NCBI GenBank assembly: GCA_945956975.1
Contig: CAMFKC010000003.1
Coordinates: forward strand, 1-25,541
Direction of reading: 5' to 3'
Source: an uncultured Methylocystaceae bacterium
GTDB lineage: Bacteria; Pseudomonadota; Alphaproteobacteria; Rhizobiales; Beijerinckiaceae
DNA: 25,541 nt
Position numbers and translations under genes: made by a program. The notes below the pieces were generated by a model that saw only the letters and a list, made by a program, of their open reading frames with translations, was not told the DNA's origin and made no database searches. Of the stretch, positions 18,101 through 24,133 are shown one piece after another; position 1 is the first letter of the stretch, and every line of letters begins with the position of its first letter.

Positions 18101-18503
18101 GCGGATTCTCAAGGCTGGGGGCCAGCGCACGGTAGTCGATCCAAAGGCGGAGATCGAAGAGCTTCGGGTCGCCACGCATGTTGCGCTTGTCGCACGGTCG
18201 GAAGCCATTGGAGAGGCAGTGGTCGCCCGCTGCTTCACGCTAGCGCGCGAAGCGGCATCCGAAGACATGGCAACCGCGATATTCTTGGTGATGGTCGAGG
18301 CATGCGCGGTCTACGAATGCGGGCAACGCTACACGGAAAGACTGGAGTCGGTGGCGGCTGGTATGTGCTTTGCGATCGATGATGCGAATTCGCTCGCGCG
18401 ACTACTGCTGGTCTTTGAGGTCTTGGGCCAGCGTGACGCTTCTCTTCTTCCGGCTCTCGCCAAAGCAAGCGCGATTGCCGAGACCAAACTGGGACGCGCT
18501 TAG
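12126..18503 (+). CDS. Giant multidomain protein: Mrr-like nuclease, helical repeats, PIN-like region; putative defence protein
   Basis: I do not know a name for this 2125-residue protein. Residues about 41-200 look like an Mrr-type PD-(D/E)XK nuclease: SWENFERL (E52), GIDILA (D82) and EVWQTKRY (Q96-x-K98), the order and QxK form seen in Mrr. Residues about 210-960 are alpha-helical repeats, TPR/ARM-like. Residues about 985-1340 look PIN-like: AIDITALATL (D994) with a later APSTFRLL, then LIYLDDLTVTYLDF (D1168, D1169), IADDRCLNK (D1275, D1276), WTD (D1287) and SLDIL (D1300). Residues 1345-2125 are helical and unrecognised. There is no P-loop, signal peptide or membrane helix. The ATG at 12126 has no strong ribosome site. 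Codon use is less GC-rich than that of the cellulose genes, suggesting transfer. Its position beside a recombinase supports a cargo defence role, which remains inference. Confidence 0.85.
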   Translation: MTNRTGNSAPPSDQNRIQDWLLSPPTAQAIAPPVATRGQRLPFLELSWENFERLCCRLTQAKGNIEAAWPYGERGQNQSGIDILARVKDGGYEVWQTKRYRQVKPAEITAAVDLFLKHVWAERARRFVLVFACPLEKTRVIDAIEAARNRLKDKNIEFTVYGVDTLTEALIAHPDIIDVFFERAWVRHVCPPEAVRALENRAWTGTTDVSASRSMPEFVQGPGDERNALGAALIAQGRTLDSLVEKQGQLATKKDIAGLVRTVEPSVIGLSTRIPTPLADRLLREELAKTLSRRGFGLADTPRELAELAERAAQGDLSLGSPDLRADVCERAARAKASMNEVDRAQSLRDRIVALAPTRDLFILDALLKEGAGDADAALRLLREHTDVDARSAFFGVLLRQRGAQAALNWMKDEQIIPADLNAAMAVNVATNSMAVGAFDTALHFIMETPPAYFDECAALYLLRAQLRIASILPPDQKGVIRHGLPNDPRQLDLAGGIAADAIKDAALADLRTLYERLGALDLEPMASFLSELILWLRLELVTERASAQLELARKLADPKTTLRHVRLALAYRVPFDIAALTRSLDRKKELGGWTSDERFAALLLVMQAGDAKTIVQFFETHHDDLFTQTDMPHAYLATIEVEALARSGRFSEARRELDRHAGMHLSEEEVTFLGGQIAAIEAGDEGETLRQRYAATGELADLRMLVALSRSRRNDALLAEFAPKLARITRRHEDFDVALKASYVEQCDQQAVGLCDEMPELMALDREYAAIKAWALFRLGRIVEASGIARELVSSRSQQSDNELAINCAIETGDWNYLQTVVAKALDRLATLSATDAMRMARLGLECGSPYVDRFRDAALAKAPDDPEINIAAYSLATDRGEEARGMLAQQWFERAVAHSSPEGPVKQVALHDLVDHASGWRERAEHIDKMLRTGEAPLFVAARASGRRLLDLTLGQARRNHGRRARLNVPVFAFSGGKSGASLPQSANVAIDITALATLHDVGLLDQALSFFDRVVLAPSTFRLLFTERQFLRVRQPSQVAKARRIQNLIAAGQLKIAPASGDCNPGDKLEVGVELAELFAQARGTGGLVVRSAPILKVGSYLEDSADVAAHAAELTDTRAVLACLSENGMIDKARREAAEHYLRRVDQGWDAAPAVEKSSLIYLDDLTVTYLDFVDILEPLTKTVAGVFVHRDVERDVRATLQQATDAEGMLTSIEQIREIVGASVTRGHAVFCRRHRDDEGGDPDERSDMVSSPTLDLLSDLHGIDATIADDRCLNKENNWTDQHGHVALSATSLDILSALRAGGRISQDEFWQARDHLRRAGYYGVPLLAEELSYHLKDVHVRDGAIVETPELAAIRESIAQPLLTGAFVPREVVWLAGIQFELCKAIRAIWASDLAEGAARAKADWLLRLLPDPRAWRVNMDEEISCLLGQRQLATRAAVLMVFTSGTRTRQRQYAQWLDESLTGPLREDYPEIWDATLEVLKSYLDQLWGAEPPLPQRRGDLFAGVLVDPLPPAARMKLLLDSAFCAKHHISPQFWCPLTAGVSAESHSLHNALRAAIARRKRATLKLNGGLQTRVNVGRGKNGIATVDFRGERFLFLDADLLSVERRTRVNALRRALGMCPIAPAMETHWRSVIQERALTDREYADLKIVLGETPEAFKSELKKPQDLNGTILVPNAPALYECLVPRLDTSTDLLSFIEQEFRQARTSILARNAVIGLRRMAYTALWRALIPFELLAATPSESLSALLTAEDPFSLLFGFEVCAARVTSDPSFVDLGQAFLEKLFADRAACNRRCEIFAAAALVAVTRMRSAAKASQAPVFWLRLTALAHAGLITDAASKDMDAEGFLDWACRNFLPQYTWQGVVDRCAAPRWRPEWISPEHLVAELLGRAQGALHTLPAAERPASWVSVIDDVVKRLLDSGRLVASIFPGPFDDFSDQQSALGEMFHDVERSLNDAVNLSDVSGLVALAYASRPSEQVSESVLRILKAGGQRTVVDPKAEIEELRVATHVALVARSEAIGEAVVARCFTLAREAASEDMATAIFLVMVEACAVYECGQRYTERLESVAAGMCFAIDDANSLARLLLVFEVLGQRDASLLPALAKASAIAETKLGRA

Positions 18504-19061
18504 CAAGCAATGCCACCGGGTGAAAGCAATCGCACACCGATGTTTCGCAGTCCTGGAGGTATGCCCTCTCGCCACGTTGAGTCGTGTTTGTACGTTTTTC
18601 GCCTAGATGGCCCAGTCCCTTTCATCCGGACGACGCTGAAGTTACGCAATTTCATATGATTTCAAGTTCGGTGAAGTGAGGGCGGGGCATTGTACGGTAT
18701 GAGTTATTATTGGATGTCACGCTGCATATTAGCCGCGACATTCTAGCGCGTTGGCGGAGGGGATTTGTCCGGTTTCTCCCGCGGCCCACGATCGGCTTGA
18801 CCACCGCAGGTTCCATAACGCGCATTGTGCGATCGCCGCCTGATGCCCGCAGCCGATCTTAGCAAGGTCTGCTTTCGGACCAACACCTAGCGTCTGTCCT
18901 CGACCGAAAGCGGCCAAGCGCGCGATTATTATCAATATGCAAGGCTGATGGGGATCTGACCGAGGCTCTGCCTCGCTTGCTGCCTTAGCGACTTGGTCTC
19001 TGCCTTTGGAACGATGGTTCCCGCGAAGCGTTTGCCGGCGGTGTTCTTTCTAGGCCGAACC
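18504..19061. other. Gene-poor 558-bp stretch after the giant gene; probable right element boundary
   Basis: No convincing gene is present; open frames here are short, lack ribosome sites and resemble nothing I know. The part at 18640-18730 is clearly AT-richer than its surroundings (for example GAGTTATTATTGGATG), as often seen at the edges of inserted DNA. An inverted repeat lies at 18871-18911. The stretch would hold the right attachment site and any promoter of the DUF305 gene, but I cannot place either. Confidence 0.4.
18871..18911. repeat. Inverted repeat GCTTTCGG / CCGAAAGC
   Basis: GCTTTCGG (18871-18878) is the exact reverse complement of CCGAAAGC (18904-18911), with a 25-nt spacer. 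The surrounding TCTGCTTTCGGACC and GACCGAAAGCGG resemble short dispersed intergenic motifs seen in alphaproteobacterial genomes, from memory only. Its role, if any, is unknown. Confidence 0.4.
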
Positions 19062-19886
19062 ATGACGCGAGCCGCCTGTCACTCCTCCCTTGTCCTTGCT
19101 TCTGTTGCTCTCAGTTTGCTGACGGCTCCGTCTACAGCTCGCGCAGTGTCGGAACATTCCCACCATGGAGCGAGGTCCGTGGCTGGTGGGGGTCCCGCGG
19201 TTCAAGCCTACCAAGCCGCGCACGCCCGGATGATGCGAGCGATGAACAAGCCGTTCACCGGCGATCCGGACATCGACTTCCAGATTCACATGGCGCCCCA
19301 TCACCAAGGGGCCATAGACACGGCTCAGGTCGCTCTACGGTATGCTCGCGATCCCTGGACCCGACAAATCGCCCAGTCGATCATGATCGCACAGCAGCAA
19401 GAGATCGCGCAGTTTCGCCTGTGGCTGGCGCGCCACGGCGCACGTCCGCCGCGGCCCGCGCGCCCATATTACGTGATCAACCCCGCAACCTATCCAGACC
19501 CGGAGGAAAATTCATCCGAAGGCGGGCGTCCTGAGGAACTAGTTCGTCACACCTGGGCGCCAGGCTCAGGCGTTCCGCTTGTGCCAGACCATGGGATGGG
19601 CCTGGCGCCGAAGCACACCGCAACGCAGGCGTACAAGGCTGCCCATGAAAAGATGATGCGTGCGATGTCTGTCCCGTTCACCGGCGATCCCGACGTTGAC
19701 TTCAGGACCCATATGATCCCGCATCACCAGGGTGCGATCGACATGGCGAAAGTCGCGCTGCGACACGCGCGCGACCCTTGGGTGAGGCAGGCCGCGGAAG
19801 CGATCATCGTGGCTCAGGGACAAGAGATTTATCGCTTTCAGGCTTGGCTGGATCGGCATCGGAGGGACGCAGCATCCCGGCGCTAG
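19062..19886 (+). CDS. Secreted protein with two tandem DUF305 domains, probable copper binder
   Basis: DUF305 proteins are small exported helical-bundle proteins, often tied to copper resistance (the cyanobacterial CopM belongs here). The product, 274 residues from ATG 19062, has a signal peptide (MTRAACHSSLVLASVALSLL, cleavage after STARA near residue 28), then a His-rich stretch (SEHSHHG). Two homologous domains follow: about residues 50-126 with HMAPHHQGA (H76, M77, H80, H81), and about 191-267 with HMIPHHQGA (H217, M218, H221, H222). These His/Met residues are the likely metal ligands. The 64-residue linker is Pro-rich. An upstream in-frame ATG at 19014 would give a longer, less typical leader, so I prefer 19062; neither has a good ribosome site. 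Its stop overlaps the convergent copD stop by 4 bp. Confidence 0.88.
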   Translation: MTRAACHSSLVLASVALSLLTAPSTARAVSEHSHHGARSVAGGGPAVQAYQAAHARMMRAMNKPFTGDPDIDFQIHMAPHHQGAIDTAQVALRYARDPWTRQIAQSIMIAQQQEIAQFRLWLARHGARPPRPARPYYVINPATYPDPEENSSEGGRPEELVRHTWAPGSGVPLVPDHGMGLAPKHTATQAYKAAHEKMMRAMSVPFTGDPDVDFRTHMIPHHQGAIDMAKVALRHARDPWVRQAAEAIIVAQGQEIYRFQAWLDRHRRDAASRR

Positions 19887-20773
19887 CTTGCAGGATCGAG
19901 GATGCCCAAGGCGGCGGTAAGCGTGAGGACGGCGACGCCGAGAACCGTCTCCGCCACGACGCTGAGCCTCAGCGCCTTGCCGCTGGACGTTGGATAGAGG
20001 CGCAGGCGCGGCATCAGGACGAAACGATTAAGACCGGCGAGACCGAGCATTAGCACCACGAGCGCCATCTTGACGAGAAGTGTTCGCCCCCACGCGGAGG
20101 AGACAATGGAGGCGACACTGGGGAGGTGCGCGGCTGCATTTACGACGCCGCCGATGAGGAGGGCTGCAACGGCCAATAGCCCCAATCGGGAGAACCGTTC
20201 GAGAAGGGCCTGCGTGTCGAGGAGATCATCAAAATGCCCCAGAAGGAAAGTCAGCGCCAGCAGTCCCCCGAACCACGCACCTGCGCCAAGGACGTGCAGG
20301 GTATAACCGAGCTTCACGGCCCTAGCTGAAGCTCCCTCGACTGCCGCTGCATGACCGAGCCAAACGTGGCTGACCAGCAGGAGAGCTGACGCGGGTGCGA
20401 GAAGACCAAAGCTTTTACGCACGCCAGCGCGAGCGACGAGCAGGACGTTCAGGAGCGCCAGTGCCGCGCCGAGCGTCCAAGCCGGGCCGAAAGTAGTCTC
20501 CAACACAAAGACCCGCCATGCCGCGACGTCGAGGGCGCTGATCAGACCGTCGCCTGTCAAGCTCGCCAGCGTCACGACGGCCCAGGCGAGCGTCGAAACG
20601 AATGCGGCTCCAGCGAGCGCCTTCATGGTAGCGCCGATATACGCATCCTCTGCATAGATGCGCCGGATTTCACGGGGCGCATAGATCGGGAATAAGGACA
20701 GGCCAAACAGGCCGGCAGCGGCGAGCAGATAGACCCAGCGAACAGCCGCAAGCGCAACCCATTCGAGAGTCAA
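19883..20773 (-). CDS. copD: Copper resistance membrane protein CopD
   Basis: CopD is an inner-membrane protein thought to move copper inward, working with periplasmic CopC. The product is about 296 residues with around eight hydrophobic helices and the family's His-rich segments LLLVSHVWLGHAAAVEG and YTLHVLGAGAWFGGLLAL, whose His residues are likely copper ligands. I choose the TTG at 20773-20771: it overlaps the copC stop as TTGA, giving direct coupling, and it starts just before the first helix (TLEWVALAAVRWVYLLAAAG). A longer reading from 20929 would run back through copC and is not credible. The gene ends convergent with the DUF305 gene, overlapping it by CTAG. It is the last gene of the minus-strand copper operon. 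Confidence 0.9.
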   Translation of the reverse strand: MTLEWVALAAVRWVYLLAAAGLFGLSLFPIYAPREIRRIYAEDAYIGATMKALAGAAFVSTLAWAVVTLASLTGDGLISALDVAAWRVFVLETTFGPAWTLGAALALLNVLLVARAGVRKSFGLLAPASALLLVSHVWLGHAAAVEGASARAVKLGYTLHVLGAGAWFGGLLALTFLLGHFDDLLDTQALLERFSRLGLLAVAALLIGGVVNAAAHLPSVASIVSSAWGRTLLVKMALVVLMLGLAGLNRFVLMPRLRLYPTSSGKALRLSVVAETVLGVAVLTLTAALGILDPAS

Positions 20774-21132
20774 TTCGTAACCTCGAAACGGAAGGATCCT
20801 TCCATAGGATGGGAGTCCGTGCCCGCGGCGCGCCATTTCACGAGATAGCTGCCGGGTTGCAGCGGCTTCAGCGAAATGCGCAGGACCGATCGGTCGGACG
20901 TGTCGAGGAGCGCCTTGCCGTCCTCGCAACGCACACCGCGAGCGTCAGTCACTTCAATCTTGTTGAACACGGGCTGGATTTTCTCCGAGAAATAGAGGGC
21001 GACCCCTGCCGGGGCCTTCTCTTTGGCGCCCGCTGGCGGTTCAGAACGAACCAGCGTCGGGTGCGCGTGGGCCTGGGGGATGAGCGCCAAGCCCAATCCC
21101 AACGTCGCTATCATCGCTCTGCAGCTCGCCAT
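20770..21132 (-). CDS. copC: Periplasmic copper-binding protein CopC
   Basis: CopC is a small cupredoxin-fold periplasmic copper carrier that partners CopD. The 120-residue precursor has a signal peptide (MASCRAMIATLGLGLALIPQ) with cleavage after AHA at residue 23, leaving mature HPTLVRSEPPAG. The exposed N-terminal His, together with the Asp and His of TDSHPMEGSF near the C-terminus, forms the classic Cu(II) site, so this looks functional. The Met-rich Cu(I) loop of the Pseudomonas protein is not present, as in most short CopC proteins. The ATG at 21132 has GGAGG just upstream on the minus strand (complement of CCTCC at 21137-21141). It is 18 bp after the TolC-family gene and overlaps copD. 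Confidence 0.94.
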   Translation of the reverse strand: MASCRAMIATLGLGLALIPQAHAHPTLVRSEPPAGAKEKAPAGVALYFSEKIQPVFNKIEVTDARGVRCEDGKALLDTSDRSVLRISLKPLQPGSYLVKWRAAGTDSHPMEGSFRFEVTN

Positions 21133-21150
21133 GTTTCCTCCAGTCTCTTT

Positions 21151-22569
21151 TCAAGGCGTTTCTGTGCCGACCAGCCGAGCCTTCACCTGATTGAAATGGA
21201 TCGTAGGGTCGTAGGTTCGCTTCAGGCCGAGCGTCGCAGCGTTGAGCCGCCCGATGGCCGCCAGGATCGCGTACGAAGCGACAATGCGGTCCCGCTGCGC
21301 CTGGACATGAGCCACTCGCGCGTTCAAGAGGTTCTGTTGCGCCACGAGTATGTCGAATGTGGTGCGCTGCCCGACCAGAGCTTCGCTGCGCACCCCTGCC
21401 AAAGCTACTTCGGCAGCGGTGACGGCGGCTCTTGTGGCGCTGATCTGCGGTTTGGCCGCCTCGAACCTTCCCCACGCGGTCGTAAGATCGGCCCGCACCT
21501 GATTGCGCTGGAGATCCGCCATCAGCCGCGCCTGACCGGCCTGCTCCTTGGCCTGCCGGATCGAGGCATATTCCATTCCGCCCTGATACAGCGGAATGTT
21601 GATCTGCCCGAAAACGCCGGCGGAAAAAGACTTCGCCCCCGTCATGCCGCCGGCGTCGAGGTCGCGAGCGACTGAGCCTGTGATCGAAGCGGTCGGGTAG
21701 AGCGTGGCTTTGGCGACATTTATGCCTGCCGATGCTGCGTCTGCCGCGTGCAGCGCGGCGACGATAGCGGGGTGTTCACGCTCGCCGATTTCGATCGCCA
21801 GCCCGAGCGCCTTGGGCAGCATGGCTTCGCCGCTTCGGGCCGGCTGCAGGGCGTTCGGTTCCATTCCGACGACCTGCCGGAACATCGCTTTGCTCGCCTG
21901 GAGGGCGCTCCGGGATGCAAAGTAATTCGTGCGCCCCTGCTGCAGCGCTGCTTCCACCTGGGCAATATCTGTCTCTGTCGCCTGCCCGACCGAGCCGAGC
22001 GACCGTGTCTGGGCGACCTGGCGCTTCAGAACCTCGATATTTTTGCCGCGCAACTCGAGCACCGCCGCGTCGCGAAGCACGTCCAAGTATGCTGTCGTGG
22101 CGCCGAGTAGCGTTTCCTGCTCGATTGTGCGCAGGTCCTCGCGCCCCTGAAAGACCTGCGACTCGGCTTGCCTAATGCTGTTCAGGGTGGCAAAGCCGTC
22201 AAAGACCGTTTGGGAGAAACCGGCGCCATACCCTCGCGGGACAGAACGAAACTTGGCCCCTTCCGGCGGAGGCGGCGGGTCCATCCCCGAAGCAAAGGCA
22301 TCGGCGATCTGCGAGGCCCTTGGAACGGCGTCTCGCTGGTAGAAGTAGCTCCGCCCCGCGTAGGCCCCGGCAACAATCTTCGGAAGGAATCCTGCGCGCG
22401 CTTTGGGTATGTTCTCGTCGAGCGCGCGAAGTCCGGCGCGCTGCTGGTTCAACGCGGGATTGTTGGCGTAGGCGCGGGCGAGCGCTCCCTGCAGCGTCTC
22501 AGCGCGAGCAGCGCCCAGAGCGAGCGCGTAGGCCATGGCGGCGATGCAAAGACGCATGCGCCCCTGCAT
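21151..22569 (-). CDS. TolC-family outer-membrane efflux channel, CusC-like role
   Basis: TolC-family trimers form the outer-membrane exit duct of tripartite pumps. The product (472 residues from the chosen start) has a signal peptide, MQGRMRLCIAAMAYALALGA with cleavage after ARA at 23, then two OEP repeats with the usual helical-hairpin and strand segments (ETLQGALARAYANNPALNQQ; GAGFSQTVFDGFATLNSIRQ; FGQINIPLYQGGMEYASIRQ; SEALVGQRTTFDILVAQQNL). By sequence type it is closer to plain TolC than to the lipoprotein CusC, since no lipobox Cys is present. I choose ATG 22569 because AGGGG lies 7 bases upstream; ATGs at 22578 and 22605 are in frame but less well placed. Encoded with CusA and a CusF-like protein, it is probably the channel for copper export. 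Confidence 0.9.
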   Translation of the reverse strand: MQGRMRLCIAAMAYALALGAARAETLQGALARAYANNPALNQQRAGLRALDENIPKARAGFLPKIVAGAYAGRSYFYQRDAVPRASQIADAFASGMDPPPPPEGAKFRSVPRGYGAGFSQTVFDGFATLNSIRQAESQVFQGREDLRTIEQETLLGATTAYLDVLRDAAVLELRGKNIEVLKRQVAQTRSLGSVGQATETDIAQVEAALQQGRTNYFASRSALQASKAMFRQVVGMEPNALQPARSGEAMLPKALGLAIEIGEREHPAIVAALHAADAASAGINVAKATLYPTASITGSVARDLDAGGMTGAKSFSAGVFGQINIPLYQGGMEYASIRQAKEQAGQARLMADLQRNQVRADLTTAWGRFEAAKPQISATRAAVTAAEVALAGVRSEALVGQRTTFDILVAQQNLLNARVAHVQAQRDRIVASYAILAAIGRLNAATLGLKRTYDPTIHFNQVKARLVGTETP

Positions 22570-22618
22570 CGCGCTCATCCCCTGCGCTCGCCCGGTCCGG
22601 ATCATCGATGCAGGCGTT

Positions 22619-22963
22619 TCACTGCGCCGGCTTTATCGAATCGATCTCGTACATTCCGCCACCGGCTTGCTTCAGCGTGAAGCCGACCTTCGCGCCAGGC
22701 TTCAACGCCTTCAGGTCGATGTCGGCGGCGACTGGGAAGTCCATGGTCATGCCGGGCCACTTCAGCGCTGCGACCGGGCCGTGGGTCATGTTGACCTTGT
22801 GCCCGGCGGCATCAACCGAATTGATCGTGCCAGAGCCGGACGGCTTGTCTTGCTGTGCAACAACGATGCGTGATGTTTCCGCGGTCGCGTGTTGGACCGC
22901 GACGGTGGGGCCGAAAAGAGCCAAGGCGCCGGCCGCGGCTGCTACCCATCTGGAAAACTGCAT
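22619..22963 (-). CDS. cusF: CusF-like periplasmic copper-binding protein
   Basis: CusF hands Cu(I)/Ag(I) to the CusCBA pump in the periplasm. The 114-residue precursor has a signal peptide (MQFSRWVAAAAGALALFGPT and following residues) and the small OB-fold CusF domain in residues about 42-114. All four ligands of E. coli CusF are matched: H61, W69, M72 and M74 within HGPVAALKWPGMTMDF, including the unusual cation-pi tryptophan. The ATG at 22963 has a strong GGAGG (AGGAGG at complement of about 22971-22976). It follows the acyltransferase by 39 bp and precedes the TolC-family gene by 49 bp in the same operon. In E. coli cusF sits between cusC and cusB; here the order differs. Confidence 0.92.
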   Translation of the reverse strand: MQFSRWVAAAAGALALFGPTVAVQHATAETSRIVVAQQDKPSGSGTINSVDAAGHKVNMTHGPVAALKWPGMTMDFPVAADIDLKALKPGAKVGFTLKQAGGGMYEIDSIKPAQ

Positions 22964-23002
22964 CTGTTTCTCCTCTTCCTAGCACGGACAACCCGTGCGC
23001 AT

Positions 23003-24133
23003 TCATGAACCCCGCGTCCCCGCCGCGAGCGCGGGCTCGTTATCGGGCGGAGCGAGACGCGCCCACGACGGACGCGTGAATAGAAATGACGCCGGCGTCT
23101 GACGCACCAGCGCCTCCAAGGCCAGCGCAGCGAGGATCGCAACCGACGTGACGAGCGCCGCCATCCAGCCGGGATCAGAAAGCATGCCGGTGTGAAGCAA
23201 GGCGATCCGTGTGGCGGCCATCGGCAGGGCAAACGCGAGGTAGATTGGCAGCGACTGGCGGCCGCAGTAAGCAAGCGCCGGCGCAAGCCGTACTTTGGCC
23301 ATCAGAGAGGCGACCGCGACGACCGCCACCCCCCCGAGCAAGCCAAATACAAGGGTCAATCCGGGTCTCTCCGCGATGCCACGAGCGACGGCGTACCATT
23401 CGAGGACGCCCCAGACTGCGAGGCCCGCAAGAGCCAGCATTGGCCGTCGATCAACGGAAGCCGCGAACGCGAGGATCGCTGCACGGGCATGATGGCCTAT
23501 GAGAAAGTAGACGAGGAAGAGGCAGAAGGTGTCGACCAGCATCCATCCTGTCAGGTGCGAGCCCATCGCATATTGCCCGCCATCGGGATATCGCGCCGCG
23601 AGAACGTGCAATGCGGTTGCCAGCGAGATGGAGACAGCAGGTGGCGCGCCGCGCAAAAGACGTGCTGCCAGAAAAAGGAACGGCAGCAGCTGTACAAACC
23701 AGAGCGAACTGTACGGATCGACCAGCGCCCACAGGAACGCGAGCACGAAGGCGCGAGGATCAGTGAGATCGAGTTCGGCTGCCTTGGCCAAGAGTATGAT
23801 CAGCGTCCACAGGACGAAGAAATATGCGAAATGAAGCACCTTCCGATCCAGGTAGCGCCGCAATGGCCAGTTGAGCGCGCCTCCGACGAACAGCCCCGCG
23901 ACCATGAAGAAATCAGGCATCCGGAACGGCTTGGCGAAGGCGACGACGGGATGCAGCCACCCTGTCTTTTCAAGCGCCAGTCCAACCCCCAGTGCCGAGT
24001 GCATGGATACGACGAGGATGATGCTCAGGCCTTTCGCGTAATCGACCCACGCGACGCGTTCCGCCCTTGCGGCTGCAGCAACACTCGGCTTACCGGAGTG
24101 GGAAGAGGCCGCGTGAAAATCGATAGAATTCAC
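23003..24133 (-). CDS. Membrane acyltransferase, acyltransferase-3 family
   Basis: Acyltransferase-3 proteins use about ten membrane helices to move acyl groups onto sugars or other envelope molecules. The 376-residue product has the N-terminal signature D31-YAKGLSIILVVSMH with the conserved H45, then RMPDFFMVAGLFVGG, as in the family, followed by about nine further hydrophobic segments. The start is GTG at 24133-24131, which overlaps the cusA stop as GTGA and has AGGAG upstream, so it is translationally coupled to cusA. A longer reading from 24580 would lie antisense-free but out of frame inside cusA and is not real. An acyltransferase is not a standard part of a Cus operon; it could modify the envelope against copper, or simply be carried along. 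The substrate is unknown. Confidence 0.87.
   Translation of the reverse strand: MNSIDFHAASSHSGKPSVAAAARAERVAWVDYAKGLSIILVVSMHSALGVGLALEKTGWLHPVVAFAKPFRMPDFFMVAGLFVGGALNWPLRRYLDRKVLHFAYFFVLWTLIILLAKAAELDLTDPRAFVLAFLWALVDPYSSLWFVQLLPFLFLAARLLRGAPPAVSISLATALHVLAARYPDGGQYAMGSHLTGWMLVDTFCLFLVYFLIGHHARAAILAFAASVDRRPMLALAGLAVWGVLEWYAVARGIAERPGLTLVFGLLGGVAVVAVASLMAKVRLAPALAYCGRQSLPIYLAFALPMAATRIALLHTGMLSDPGWMAALVTSVAILAALALEALVRQTPASFLFTRPSWARLAPPDNEPALAAGTRGS

Noticed and set aside
18729..18935. 68-codon minus-strand open frame in the gap
   Set aside because: No ribosome site, no resemblance to known proteins, and it covers the inverted repeat; more likely random.
8855..19061. Duplicated tRNA-Gln 3' end as a tyrosine-integrase type att site
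   Set aside because: No copy of the tRNA 3' end was found at the right flank, and the recombinase is of the serine type.
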